Source of the DNA: Gonapodya prolifera JEL478
Taxonomy: Eukaryota > Monoblepharomycota > Monoblepharidomycetes > Monoblepharidales > Gonapodyaceae
Assembly (NCBI GenBank): GCA_001574975.1
Contig: KQ965778.1
Span: 187,026 to 251,025, forward strand
Direction: 5' to 3'
Length of the DNA stretch: 64,000 nt
Part shown: positions 25,455 to 38,600 of the stretch, in pieces
Position numbering within the stretch: position 1 is the stretch's first letter
How the letters are laid out: every line of letters begins with the position of its first letter
Program-made: the position numbers and the translations under genes
The notes under the pieces: generated by a model
Told to the model about the DNA's origin: nothing
What the model saw: the letters and a program-made list of their open reading frames with translations, nothing else
Databases searched by the model: none

Positions 25455-26117
25455 TCACAACCGCAAGTCGTGCCAGGAGGAGCAAAAGTTGAAGGATATG
25501 TTTGTCCGTGAGTCACCGTTCATCCCAGTCCTATTTAGTAGGCCTGCTGATAGAGCACGGTAACCAACGCCTCGGCAAGCGATAGCACATGCAGAATCCG
25601 GAGATTCGGTGCTCGAAAGCTGCCGCAGCGACGTTTTCAGGGACGACAGGGCAGTCTGACTGAGATTTCGAAGGAGTGGATCACGTTTGCGTCTCATTGA
25701 CTCTTTGTGAATGTGCGAAGAACTCACATGGACGACAAGACGTCGTCGTTGATTGGGAGAGGACAGTTGTCAAAGGGGGACATATTGAGCCAGTCATAGG
25801 CGGAACAGCGCGATGCTTCGAGGAGGCTCGACAGAAATGGTAAGGCGTGGTGTGCTTTGCAGTACAAGGTTCGCTTGATACTCAGCTCCTGTCTCTTATC
25901 GGGAATGAACGCCGGTCGGGAATCGGGACAACAGAGGAAGGAAAGCGCATATGAAGCTCATAGTGGAACTCTTCATTGAGGAAGCCGGAACGAACTTACC
26001 ATACGAGGGAGATGCTATTATCCTGAAAATTTTGCACCACATATGTGACACTTTCAGATGGAACTTGACTGGAGGTGTTAGACAAGTTATGCTGAAAACT
26101 ACATCTTTCCCTTCCAA
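25455..26117 (-). CDS. Possible small spliced protein, unknown
   Basis: Three minus-strand pieces join with good splice signals. KFHLKVSHMWCKIFRIIASP ends at a GTAAGT donor near 26000. An exon then reads KRTLYCKAHHALPFLSSLLE and YDWLNMSPFDNCPLPINDD and ends at GTGAGT near 25735. A third piece starts TALSSLKTSLRQLSSTESPD. No family is recognised and no clear ATG opens the first exon. It lies directly downstream of the Rab11 gene on the same strand, so it could also be chance within a long 3' UTR. Confidence 0.25.
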
Positions 26118-26218
26118 CGACGTTATCTATAGCCTAACGCATGCCAAGGTCTCGTTCCGCTGGAATATCGCCCCAGAAGGTTCATTCACGCCCTCGTCTT
26201 CTCTCCGCAAATATGCCT

Positions 26219-27884
<1,666 letters not shown>

Positions 27885-28026
27885 GGTTGGGGTGGGTGCT
27901 GGCGGATACCGGAGAAGCGACCTCTGTTGGGGTCGAAAGCTGCGCCATGCAGCGCCACAAAACCCTCCTCATTTATTGCGCTGTCGGAAATGAAGTAAAC
28001 TTGGTGATGCTTTTCCAGTCCTTTAT

Positions 28027-31000
28027 TTACTTGGTACTACGCAGGGCGACCCGTTCCACCTTATTTCTTGTCTGGACTGCATGACCACGAACTTCCCCCG
28101 AGAATAGCGATCTCCAAGCCCGCCCAATCATCAACGAACTCACAACGACACTAAACGAGGACAAGGCCATGGCGAGACCGGCGAACTCAGGCGTGATCCA
28201 AAAGTGTGAGTCTAGTGGCAAGAGAACACCCATTGCAAGCGGGATACCGATAGCGTTATAGCCACTGCGATCAGATCAAAATGTGAAAGTTGTTCCGTTT
28301 CGTTTCATCACCAAAGCTCTGAACGTTTGACACTCACAAAGCCCAAGCGAGGTTCCACTTCATCCGCCGCACCGTTTCCCCGCTGAGCTGCAAGAAGCTT
28401 TCGACCAGCCGGAGATTTCTCCTGCCCAGTACCACACTTGCGGCCCCCATAGCCATCTGGCTTCCTCTCGGCATGGCCACACCGACGTCAGCTTCGGCCA
28501 GAGCAGGGGCATCGTTGATCCCGTCTCCAACAAACATGACGAGGGAGGGCGAATGCTTTGCTTGGAGCTCTCTGATAATCTGTGACTTGCCGAATGGTGT
28601 GACACCGGCATGAACGTTGGATTTCGGGATCCCAAGCTCGCTGGCAACTAATTGATTTGCAGACAATGAATCGCCCGAGAGAATATGGACAGATATCCCG
28701 CGAGTATCTTGAAGGTGAGACACGAGATCGGCAGCTTGGGGGTTCAGTGTGTCCTTCAACGAAAGAGAGGCAAGGAGTGAAGGCGTATTCCCCTCAACCT
28801 GAGTCCGAGTTTTGCGGACAAACACAACGAGGATTGTTGAGCCTTCGCCATCTAAGTGCTCGCATTCAGAAGCAACTTCGGAGAGTAGCTTCTTCTTGTC
28901 TCGAAAGTGTTCTTCGATCCAGCGCCGACTTCCGATGAGTAAAGTCCCCCAATCGGGAATCTCGGCAAGTAGACCCTTTCCAACCTCCTCGTGCACTTGA
29001 GGGATGCCCCAAGTCCGCAACTTGTCTCCGCCGCCAACCTTTTCGGATGCAAAGTCCGTGATAGCACGAGCCACTGGATGCTCTGACATGCTCTCCACTG
29101 CAGCAACTAGCGCCCAAAACGACGCTTCGTCCATGTCACGACCCAGGTTTGTCCGCACGGCCGTGACCTTCTGCTTCCCCTCCGTCAAGGTGCCAGTCTT
29201 ATCGAAGGCCACACATCCAACTCTCGTCGCCTTCTCCATTGCAGGTGCACCGCCCTGCACGTATATCCCTTCTCGCGCTGCCAAACCCGTTGTGACCACA
29301 ACGGCAGCTGGGATGGCGAGTCCGAGAGCGCAGGGACACGCGATGGCCAGGACGGAAACAGCTGCGGCGAGAGGAAACGTGGAAGGTGATGCGAAAGGTG
29401 GTAGAGCCGGGAGAGGTGCAAGGGACCAGAGGGCAAATGTGAGGGCGGAGAGAGTGACGACTGTTGGGACAAATCGGGCGACGGCACGGTCAGCGAAAGA
29501 GTGGAGCGGGGACTTCGCGAGTTGAGCTTGAGTAACCTGATAATGGCATTATCTAGCAGGTGGCAGCATTTCTTCCGGTCTTCAGATGTTATTTCACTCA
29601 CCATTTTCGCAACTCCTTCAACAACCCGTGCTGTCCCCGTCTCCCTCGCTTCCACCACGCCGTTTCCTTCAACCACAACCCCTCCCGCAACCACTCTCTC
29701 TCCAATATCACGAACCACTGGCACGCTTTCCCCAGTCAAAATTGCCTCGTCGACCCCTACTTTCCCCCGGCGAAGTATCCCGTCTACGGGGACAACCGAG
29801 CCCCGGGCGAGTACGACCAAGTCACCCCTTTTGACGCGCGCCAGGGGTACGGAGACGTTGGCAGTTGAGGTGAGCGAGGGTAAGACCGGTACGATCTCTG
29901 GGAAGGCCAGTTGTGTCGCGAGCGATCGCACGAGAGAAGTCGCCCGCATACGAGCGGAGTGGTCGAGGTGGTTCCCGAGGAGCACGAATGTGATGAGGAC
30001 GGCGGATGTTTCGAACCATGCCGAAGGGCCATGGTTATGGGAAGTAGTGTGGGTCTTCGATTCCAGTAAGCTGGAGCTTTGGTTGGACGCGGATGGAGAA
30101 GACGGTGGGAATTTCTCTGAAGAACTGTCGTGAAGGAGGTGTGCCTGTGCTGTGGGGTTTGGCGCCATGCCAGAACTAAAAACGCTGGCGAGGGAGAACA
30201 GGTATGCCTGACGTGTTTCCATATCGAAAGATAAAACATTGGACGGTGAGGAAGGAAACGGCGGAGTATAAACAGGGTCGTACGTACAGAACCACTCCCA
30301 AGCGTCACCAAGACATCCTACGAAGAGAAATTGGGTATCAATGATTATCACGAGACATAACAACTAGACAGTCTCACGAACCATATTCGCTCCTCCACCT
30401 CTCAAAGATCTCCACGCGCCTTTCCAAAACCTCGCTCCAGGACCGCCCACAACGCCAGTGGCGAGGACGGTGAGGAGGATGTCCTTACGGGTGGGTGCGC
30501 CTACGCCCGCCGGTTCGTCCAAGGTGTCAGAATGGACAAGTCCCATAGAAAGGAGGAAGATAGGGAGCGTCAGGGCGGAGGAAAAAAGGAGGGGGCGGGT
30601 GTATGGGTTCTTGTTGGACGATGAGTCTGAAGATGACTTGCTCGAGCCATATTCAGCCGTCTGCGAAGATACTTCCTCCGGAGGAACTATACCCGAGGGG
30701 CTAACATCGATGGCGACTCCATTTGAAGTGCCGAAGTTGCCCTCCTGCACTTTGACGGCACCCGCTCTGTACCCTGCAGTTTCCACAGCCTTTTTGACCC
30801 GGACCTCAGCATCATCAATCCAGGACGACAAACGTTTGGAGTCCTTTGCAGTTTGAAGTTTGGGTGGCACCGGCAATTGTACCTGGCCGGTGTTGAGCAT
30901 GAGGTTGATAGAGATATTGTTGGCATCCGGGAACTCTGAGCGCAACTGTCGGTCAATTGACGCTTGGCAGCCTGCGCAGTGCATACCACCGATATCAACT

Positions 31001-31581
31001 GAGAGTGACACAGATGCAACAGGTGCTTCAGGCGTCTGTGCTTCTGCGTCGCGCGGAGATATGGCCGAAATCGTTTGGGAGGGTATCATGTCTGGTAGAT
31101 CGTACCGAAAGTGTCGTAGTGAAAATCCTGCCTTCTCCACTGCCAAACGAGCCTTGGATTCAAGCTCATCTGTAAAGAGATGTGCCGGGATGGAAACTGA
31201 CGCGCTATTGAGTAGTAAGCTGACTGAAATTGAATCCACGTCAGGAATCTGCTTCCGGAGAGCCTTTTCCACGGATGCAGCGCATCCTGAGCAGTGCATG
31301 CCATGGATTTCGAGAGTAAGCTTGACGGAGTGCTTTTGGTCGACAGAACTACTGAATTCCTGGGAACTCAAGGCATGAATGGGTGGTAAGTAAGATGGAA
31401 TAGACGACGAAGTCCGGAAGGTAGAACCAACGACTGCGCTTCGCGTGATTTTAAAACGTGTTGAGCTCCAATTGGCCCGAAAATGCCGATACGGTGAAGT
31501 GGCAAGTGTAATCCGGTCCGCCATCGCGACACCCGCAGTCCGAAGCCGCATCCTGATTGCAATCATTGGTCGTTTGCTCAT
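28027..31581 (-). CDS. CCC2: P1B-type copper-transporting ATPase (ATP7/Ccc2-like)
   Basis: Pumps Cu(I) out of the cytosol, normally into the trans-Golgi for secreted cuproenzymes. ATG 31581. Two N-terminal heavy-metal domains carry the CxxC ligands: GMHCSGCAASVEKAL (near 31290) and GGMHCAGCQASIDRQL (near 30980). Membrane segments follow from LLFSSALTLPIFLLSMGL (30590). The actuator has VDEAILTGESVPVVRD (TGES, 29745). The channel motif is AIACPCALGLAIPAAVV (29330), the phosphorylation site is FDKTGTLTEG (29190) and the hinge is GDGINDAPALAEADVGVAMP (28530). It ends NKVERVALRSTK at 28027. The CPC motif plus tandem HMA domains indicate copper rather than zinc. The first 60 residues are Arg-rich and basic, unlike typical Ccc2, and might target it elsewhere. 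It is divergent from the F-box gene at 31826, with 244 bases between the starts. Confidence 0.92.
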
Positions 31582-31825
31582 AATTCTTTCGAATCCTTGT
31601 CAGCGAACACGTCGGACACGTGTTTCACCGTGCCGGCCGGCGATAAGAGCGCATTTGCATCAAACGGCGTTTTTTGCGGGACCACGGCACAATCATTTTT
31701 TCTCGTTGGCTCACGTTGTCGAAGCGGACCGGAAATCGGCCTTGAACGGACTATATTGTTCTTTACTCCTTACGGAAACTCGGGTCCTCCCGGTGGCATT
31801 CCCAATCATTCAACTTCATTATCAA

Positions 31826-33117
31826 ATGAACCTTCTCGACCTTCCCAATGTGATTCTCCACATCATCTTCGCGTTCCTCGCCACGGACACCCTTCCGATT
31901 GCGTGCTGCGTATCATCTTCGCCTTCCTCGCCACGGACACCCTTCCGATTGCGTGCTGCGTATCATCTTCGCCTTCCTCGCCACGGACACCCTTCTGATT
32001 GCGTGCCACGTATGTCGCCGGGCTCGCGAATCGTAGCGCAGCTTCGAACTTGGCATAGGCACAACCTTCAATTCGAGTGCGAGTACGGCTCTTCGGCGGA
32101 GTTCCAGGCAGCAATCACAATGGCGACCAGGGTACCCAAAAATCTAATTTTTTTTGTGGAATCGCCTCGGCCTTCGCAGCCTCTATGGTTACCATCAATC
32201 TCGACCGCGCAGACGTGGCCGATGACCTCCACATCGATGGTCACCTTATTGCTCACCACCTGGACACCTTCACGGAGCTTCAATCCGCGTCTTTTCATGG
32301 ATGCCTCTCCTCTAGTAGCTGTTTCCTCGGCGAGGCCACACAGAACAATCGAATAATGGAATGGTGTTCTCGAAAGCTCCGGCTATTGGATCTATCGGAC
32401 ACAAAGCAACGGGTTCGGAAGCACTATGCGTATGGTCTGAGTAATAAGGACACACCGAAATTGATTACGTGGGAGGGAGACGAAGAATCAACGGATCTCA
32501 TGGATATTGATGCTCTATTCCAGGGATCCAAAATTGAGCTTTTCCCACGATTGTGTGATTGCGAGAAAGATCCGGTTTATTCGTGGAGTGCTTTTGGATG
32601 CTGCGAGTTCTGCGATTCCTTGGGCCCCTGTTTCCAGTGTGGGGTCAGTCCGTCGAGCCAGCTGCCGCGGAGCCTACAAAAGCTATCGCTTGAGTGTCGT
32701 GGAATTGGCTGCACGTGGCGCTCCCAGATGTGTCAACCATGCTCCATTTACTCACGCTGGATGGAATGCCCCATTGCGGATTGTGAAAGTGAAATTTGCC
32801 CCTTGTGTGTCCAGAGGACATGTTCTCATAGCGATAAACCAGCAACGACGTGTCGGGACCATTGCGATCACAGATGCAGTTGCGGACCCCAATGCATGGA
32901 CTGCTTGCGAACAGCAGCCTGCGAGCTGGGTGGATCTGAACGGAACTGTGTCCGTTGCCGTGGTATCAAATGTGTGGAGTGCAGCCGCTTCACTTGCAGG
33001 CTTTGTATTGCACCTTGCCCAAAACGGGCTTGTAAGGATACTACTTGCCGTGACTGCCATACTGACGCTTCCTGTGCGATACACGCCGCTATTGAGGAGG
33101 ACCTATCTGAGGATTGA
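31826..33117 (+). pseudogene. F-box/Cys-rich family copy A, one frame break
   Basis: ATG 31826 starts the F-box (MNLLDLPNVILHIIFAFLAT), which runs into a triplicated 50-bp segment, then AQLRTWHRHNLQFECEYGSS. The frame then changes at an eight-T run (32148-32155); one extra T would give a continuous product. From there the frame is open to 33117: AASMVTINLDRADVADDLHI, RKLRLLDLSDTKQRV (LRR-like), the hallmark DPVYSWSAFGCCEFC, WMECPIADCESEICPLC, and a long chain of CxxC pairs ending TCRDCHTDASCAIH. It has more C-terminal cysteines than the 61.75-kb copy. No intron is seen. It is presumably an SCF ubiquitin-ligase adaptor whose zinc-ligand tail binds a substrate; this is inferred from architecture only. 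It could be functional if the break is an assembly error. Confidence 0.7.
31862..32011 (+). repeat. Three tandem 50-bp units inside the F-box
   Basis: ATCATCTTCG starts three units at 31862, 31912 and 31962, each 50 bases and nearly identical (the third has CTTCTG for CTTCCG and CCACGT for the unit end). Fifty is not a multiple of three, so each unit is read in a different frame, yet none of the three frames has a stop. The net shift over two extra units is +1. Confidence 0.95.
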
Positions 33118-33569
33118 TATTGCACTTGAAAATATAGCATTGACGAATCATGAAAAAAAATAAAATAAAATTACACGGTTTTCACGGTTGCGCTTCATTA
33201 TTCGGCTCCACGGAACCCGCCCTCACAGAATTTTGAGCACCGAAATCATCCGACGAGAATGGCTAATCTTTTTCACATCGCCAATTTCCGTCATTGACGA
33301 TCGACGTTTAGTTTAACGGCTTTTCTGTCCCTTTTGGTCTGGACATTGGATTTGTCTGGACTTCCTGGTGCGTGTTCGGGTTCAATGGTTGGATCCGCGT
33401 CCATGTCGATGGAGACTGACTCTTCTTGAAACGATCGAAAACGAAAAACGCAATGTCAAAGCCTCTCACTCGTTCGGAATCTCGCCTTGACTGGTCGCGG
33501 CTTGCTCTCCTCACTGCTCTGACTTCCTTTTGCACTTTGATGGAGCGACCTTGGCGGTCTCACACGCAA
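33118..33569. other. Intergenic between F-box copies A and B
   Basis: Starts with an A-rich tract (about 33150-33175, with AATAAA-like sequence) just after copy A. The rest probably carries the 5' region of copy B, including an open stretch without family similarity at 33426-33569. Confidence 0.4.
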
Positions 33570-34590
33570 ATGAATCTTCTCAAACTTCCCAACGAGATTC
33601 TCCACACAATTTTCTCCCTCCTCGCCACTGACACCCTCCTGAACGTCTGCTGTACGTGTTGCCACGCTCAAGCGATTGTAGTGCAGCTCCACACATGGCA
33701 TCACCACGAATTGCAATTCGAATGCCATTACGCCTCTTTGAAGGCTTTTTCATGCTGCAGTTGGAAGGGCTTTAAAGGTACCAAGGAACATAGGTTTTGG
33801 TGGAGTTGCCTTGGCATTCGCAGCCTCTCTGACTCCAGTATTTCTTTCCTCAGTGAGGCGTCACAGGGTTCAAGAAAGTTGAGAGTATTGGATCTATCAG
33901 ACACAAAGCAAAGTGTTTGGCAGCAAATTAAGGGCCCCATGACCTTTGATCACATGTGGACTCTGTTGCATGGGGGGAGGCATTGAATCAACACATTTTC
34001 TTGAATTGAATCATCTTGTCAGGGGATCCAAAATCAATGTTTTCCTGTGGCTGTGTGAATCTTGTCACCAGGATCCCATGCATTTGTGGAGCACTTGCAG
34101 CTGCTGCAAGCTCTGTGATAAATCTGGCATCTGCTTTGGATGTGGCTGGCAAATCATTGCGTCAGCTAATCATGATTGGTGTCTTTGAATTAGCTACGTG
34201 TGGTGCTCCCAGATGTGCCCTTCATGCACGTTGTCTGCAGGCTGGATAACATGTCCTATTGTGGGTTGTGGAGGCAGCGCCTGCACTTTATGTTCTCATT
34301 GCAGTTGTTATTGGTGGGACAAACCAACAAACATGTGTCATGAACATTATGATCCTTCTTGTACATGTGGGTTGCTCCAGTGTCAGGGGCACTTGCAATT
34401 AGAATATTGCAAGCTGTGCGGGCCCCACTCTGAACAGAAGTGTGTTTGGTGTCATGGGATTGTGCTTGGAGGGCAACCACTTCATTTGCAAGCTTTGTGC
34501 TACAGCTTGCTCCAAACCATCTTGCAGGGAAACTATGTGCGTTGATTGCCATTCTGAAGAAACCTACCTGTGTGACCCATGCATGAGGGA
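33570..34590 (+). pseudogene. F-box/Cys-rich family copy B, decayed
   Basis: ATG 33570 gives a good F-box, MNLLKLPNEILHTIFSLLAT, then IVVQLHTWHHHELQFECHYA. The LRR-like RKLRVLDLSDTKQSV is retained near 33880. The frame is lost near 33985. Cysteine-array pieces continue in other frames: DPMHLWSTCSCCKLC (34075-34120), WITCPIVGCGGSACTLC (34240) and CSHCSCYWWDKPTNMC (34295), ending near 34590. Part of the middle (the VNLN segment) is missing relative to copy F. CpG becomes rare from about 33720 onward, unlike the first 150 bases of the copy. A dead duplicate. Confidence 0.75.
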
Positions 34591-35394
34591 GTAGAACAAT
34601 GTTCCAACAGATCATTTTGGTTGATAAGCATAGCTGGTAGTGTCATACTCAGAAATTGCAACTTTAGCAAAACAATTTTACTTGTTTTTGTAACAAGGAG
34701 AAGGTATCTTTACTGCAAGTATTTCTACAGACAAAAACATGCAGTCAAGAAAACAACTTTCAATTTGACCCACAATCTCCAGGCAGTTCAGAGCAATCAG
34801 TCATGGTCTGTTGAAAAAGAGCTCCATTACTTCTCCTATGATTGTCTAAGAACTGGAAATATTGTGTCATCCAGTGAATGTTTGAATTAATGTGTCTCTA
34901 GTGTCATGGACACCTCTTGATCCATTCTGCATGCCTCCTGTGATGCCTTGCCAGGGACAATACTGCTCAATCCATTCCTTTTTTTATGCAAAATTGAATG
35001 CTCCATGGTATCCCATCCACCCTGCAGCATACAGTTTTGGAAGGGCACCTTCTCATCATGTAATTGCTGGGGACACAGCCTGGAATCTCCTGCATTTGTT
35101 GTGTCAAACCCTTCTGGACTGATCTCTCAGTCTCACCATGCCAACTTTGATTTCAAAATGAACCTTCTTTGTGACACTGACAACCACTAACATGGAGTAT
35201 ATAGTGTAGTATGAGTGTTGGGTATTAGCTGCTGTGCCACTACTGTGGCCGCGGGTTTAGATGTGCACACCTGCAGGACGTGCCCTAAGTTTGGCATCAC
35301 ATTCCTGCAGGTGAGTTCTATGCACATTACGTCTTGCTATGTACATCTGATCATATATACACATTCCTGCAGTTTACAGGCTTGTGCAGCTCAC
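34591..35394. other. CpG-poor spacer between copies B and C
   Basis: No F-box similarity and no convincing ORF. Two nearby occurrences of ATTCCTGCAG (35305 and 35365) are the only repeat noticed. Possibly decayed upstream sequence of copy C. Confidence 0.4.
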
Positions 35395-36570
35395 CTAGGT
35401 TGTGTAGCATTCTTGGCCTTCCCCCAGAGGTTCTTCACACCACTTTCTCCTTCCTTGCAACAGACTCTCTCCACAATGTATCTTGTGCATGTTGCCAAAC
35501 TTGCTCAATCATTGTGCAGCTCCGCACTTGGCATGAACACCATGTTCCATTCAAATGCAAGTACAACTCTCAAAGGCCTTTTGGACAGCAATCCAAAGGG
35601 CTATCAGTATACAAAAGGACTTGGTTTTCAGTGGGGCTTCCTTGGCATTTGCTGCCTCTGTGACCTCAATCAACCTTGACTGCACTGATGGCAAGATCCT
35701 ACATATCAATTGTCAGTTCATAGCCCACATCCTGGACAATTTCATCAGTCTTTAAGTAGCATCCTTTCATGTCTGCCTTGCTGGGAGCAAAAACTTAGTT
35801 GATGAGGCTTTGCACAACAATTGAGTGAAGAAGTGGGATTCTGGCAAGCTCAGGCTGTTGGACCTGTCAGACACAGAGCATAGGGTTTGGCAAGACACAA
35901 AAGGCCCTCTTGGTCCCAATTGTATCCCAGAATCTGTTGCATGGAAAAGAAGATCATGGTATCTCTTAAATTTTGTGAATCTGTTCAGAAAATCAAACAT
36001 TGGGGTTTTCCTGTGGTTATGTACTTCATGTTTTGTTCATCCTGCACATTCATGGAGCACCAGTGGGCACTGTGTGTTCTGTGACCCATTGCACAACTGC
36101 CTTGGATGTGAGTAGTCATCTGGATCAATTGAAGACATTGATTTACTGGAGTGTCAAATATTCAAGGGTCTGTGCAGATGGTGGAGCAATATGTGCAAAT
36201 CATGCCACATTTCCATTGCCTGGACAAAGTGCACCATAAAAGATTGCAATGCTTACATATAACCCTGTGTACCCCCTGAAGTACACATGTTCCTGTTGCG
36301 GCAAGCCAGCAACTTCTGTATTGTCCATCACAATTATGTGTGCATTTACAGCATGCTATGAGTGGGGTGTTCTGCAGGTGGTGTGGAATGCAGGATGTGT
36401 GAGTTATGAAGCTGTTTGTGTTGCTGAGTTTTCACATGTGTGGAGTGCAACCTCTCAATTTGCAGTGATTGTGCTGCACGTTGCCCAAAGCAGTCTTGCA
36501 AGGATACTACTTGTTGTGGTTGCCACACTGAGGCTTCCTGCAAGACTTGTGTTAGAGTTGTGGAGATATC
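35395..36570 (+). pseudogene. F-box/Cys-rich family copy C, decayed
   Basis: Pieces in several frames follow the family order: F-box LGLPPEVLHTTFSFLATDSL (near 35420), IIVQLRTWHEHHVPFKCKYN, GKLRLLDLSDTEHRVW (35845), hallmark PAHSWSTSGHCVFC (36040) and WTKCTIKDCNAYI (36222). It has frame changes and stops, and almost no CpG. Not coding. Confidence 0.75.
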
Positions 36571-37121
36571 CAATGGGGATTAACAATTTTCTTGATAACA
36601 TCTGCTAGTAATATCTACTCTCCACATTCAAATTCAATAGGTTTTTGGTATTGTGGATGGCAACATTGCAGCTCAGTCCAGCTTTCTTTCTGCATCAGTG
36701 ATTGCCCAGGATTTCTGCACAATCCATCACAGCCAGTCAAAGCCCAAAGGGCATTCTATTTGCCTGGAAGAGCTGTGTGAGGACTGGATTTGACTGATCT
36801 TCTCTTGTGAGTGTTTGCGGAAATTGGCGGGGTGTCAATGGGGGCTGGATGCAGTCTTGAGGATGGTGATTTCAACTGATCTGGCTAATTTAATCCAAGT
36901 GCCTTGCGTTACACCTTTTAGGGGGCCAAATCACCTCAGATCTCGCTTCGTTGCAGATTGGATTAACTCTACCACTCCCTCTGTACTGGTCCCTCCCTGC
37001 TCGCTGTACAATTTCACAAAGCCCAGTCAAGTTGTTTTCTTGATGGCTTACCTGGTGGCATTGCCACCAGAAAATCTGCTCTTGCTGTGTTCTTTTTGAA
37101 CAATGTGGACTTTGGATCCAA
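36571..37121. other. Spacer between F-box copies C and D
   Basis: No family motif and no ORF that I can support; CpG remains scarce. Confidence 0.4.
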
Positions 37122-38250
37122 ATGTACCTGCTCAACCTTCTCACCAAGGTTCTCCACACCATCTTCTCCAACCTCACCATGGACACACTTCTAAACGTGT
37201 GTTGCACAACTTCCTGCACTCAAAGAATTGTTGCCCAGCTCCACTCATGGTACCAACATCCCCTTCAATTTGAATGCAAATATGAACACTGTTTGGAGCT
37301 TGAGCAAGCCATCGAAAGGACCATCACAGTACCCCTGAGCCTGGTTTTGGTGGTGACGTCTAAGCATTCGCCACCTCCGTGACTTTGATTAATCTTGACT
37401 CTGTTGAGGGACACCTGGACGTTAATGCTGAGCTCATAGCTCGCATTCTGGACACTTTCTACCTTGAAAGCGTTTCCTTTTGCGGTTCTCTCAAATCAAG
37501 TACAGATTTCATTGTCAATACTGCGCAGAACAATCGAGCGCTGAAGTGGGGTTCCAGGAAACTGAAGCTTCTGGATCTATCAGACAACCAGCATCTAGTA
37601 CTACAATACGCAATCGGTCCATTGCGGCCTTATGCTCATCCCCGGACACTGTAGTGTGGGACCGGACACAGGTGTCAGACGATCTGGTGCTTTTGGGTAA
37701 TCTCTTCCGGACATCCAAATGTTGAGGTCTTTCCTCAATTTCTGCCCGCAGTGCGAGGATGATCCCGTACATTCGTGGCGTGTAAATGGCGTTTGTGTGG
37801 TGTGCGATGAGATTCCAGGAAGCTGCTTTAATTGCTTGGAGATCACTGCACGTGGGATTGAACCCTGTTATCTTGTATGCTCCGAGCCTTAACCATGGCG
37901 CACTCAGATGTGCAATCGGTGCCGAGAATCAGCGGGCTGGTTGAAGTGTCCTGTCGAAGACTGTCCTGAGGATACCTGCCCCTTATGCACGGTCAAATGC
38001 TCACGTTGTGACAAACAATCGATATTGTGTCCCTCTCATAGGGATATTTGCGGCTGTGGACCACTGTGCAGTGATTGCTATGAGGTGGAGGACTGCAGGG
38101 AGTGTGGCATCCTCGACAACTGTGTGTGCTGTAAACTACTCACGTGTCGAGTGTGAGACCACTTAATTTGCCCTGACTGTATGGCAGGTTGTCCAATGCG
38201 GTCCTGCAAGGTCACTAAGTGCCATCACTGCCACTGTCGCAGCGTGTGTC
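37122..38250 (+). pseudogene. F-box/Cys-rich family copy D, decayed
   Basis: F-box-like LLNLLTKVLHTIFSNLTMDT (37125), IVAQLHSWYQHPLQFECKYE, then LINLDSVEGHLDVNAELIAR (37385) and RKLKLLDLSDNQHLV (37560) in another frame. The hallmark DPVHSWRVNGVCVVC follows (about 37760), with stops after it. A cysteine array is open at 37908-38156: WLKCPVEDCPEDTCPLC, RDICGCGPLCSDCYEVEDC. CpG frequency recovers from about 37310, so the 3' two thirds escaped the depletion seen upstream. A pseudogene with several breaks. Confidence 0.75.
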
Positions 38251-38270
38251 GGAACAGGGGACGGCCAAAA

Positions 38271-38412
38271 ATATGAATATGAGGATGGAGATGGAGATGG
38301 AGATAAAGACGAAGGCGAAGACGAAGTAGAAGATGGCGATGATGCCGAAGTGGAAGAAGAGTATTAAGATGAAGATGGAGATGCAGAAGAAGAGGGTGTC
38401 GATGACGAATAG
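38271..38412 (+). repeat. GA-rich GAN-repeat tract
   Basis: Degenerate GAT/GGA/GAA/GAC triplet repeats, starting with GATGGA units. One plus frame would read as a Glu/Asp-rich chain (EYEDGDGDGDKDEGEDEVED) interrupted by a stop near 38366; the minus frames give Ile/Phe/Val strings. It sits right behind copy D and about 190 bases before PLK4. Probably a simple-sequence expansion, perhaps once an acidic tail. Confidence 0.75.
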
Positions 38413-38600
38413 ATGCAATACCATCATGTGATCGTGAGTAACTAATCTGTGCGTGTAACATTTTCACTTTCACATATATTCGTTTGATTTTGAAGGTTTG
38501 AAGGAATTTAGGTCTTCGTATGTACCACATATCTGTCACACTGAACACATTATTCAGCCATGCCATCCCATTCACTTCAATACTTCCCCCCAGAAATGCG

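Larger units (their letters stand above)
33720..37310. other. CpG-depleted block over decayed F-box copies
   Basis: Reading line by line I find only about two dozen CG dinucleotides in these 3.6 kb, with runs of several hundred bases lacking any (e.g. 34560-35240). TG and CA are abundant. Flanking sequence on both sides, including F-box copies A and F, is rich in CG. This is the expected outcome of cytosine methylation at CpG followed by deamination over silenced duplicates. Confidence 0.8.

Noticed and set aside
33720-37310. Classical RIP as in Neurospora
   Set aside because: The missing dinucleotide is CG, while CA remains abundant; RIP in filamentous ascomycetes mainly consumes CA. A CpG-directed process fits better.
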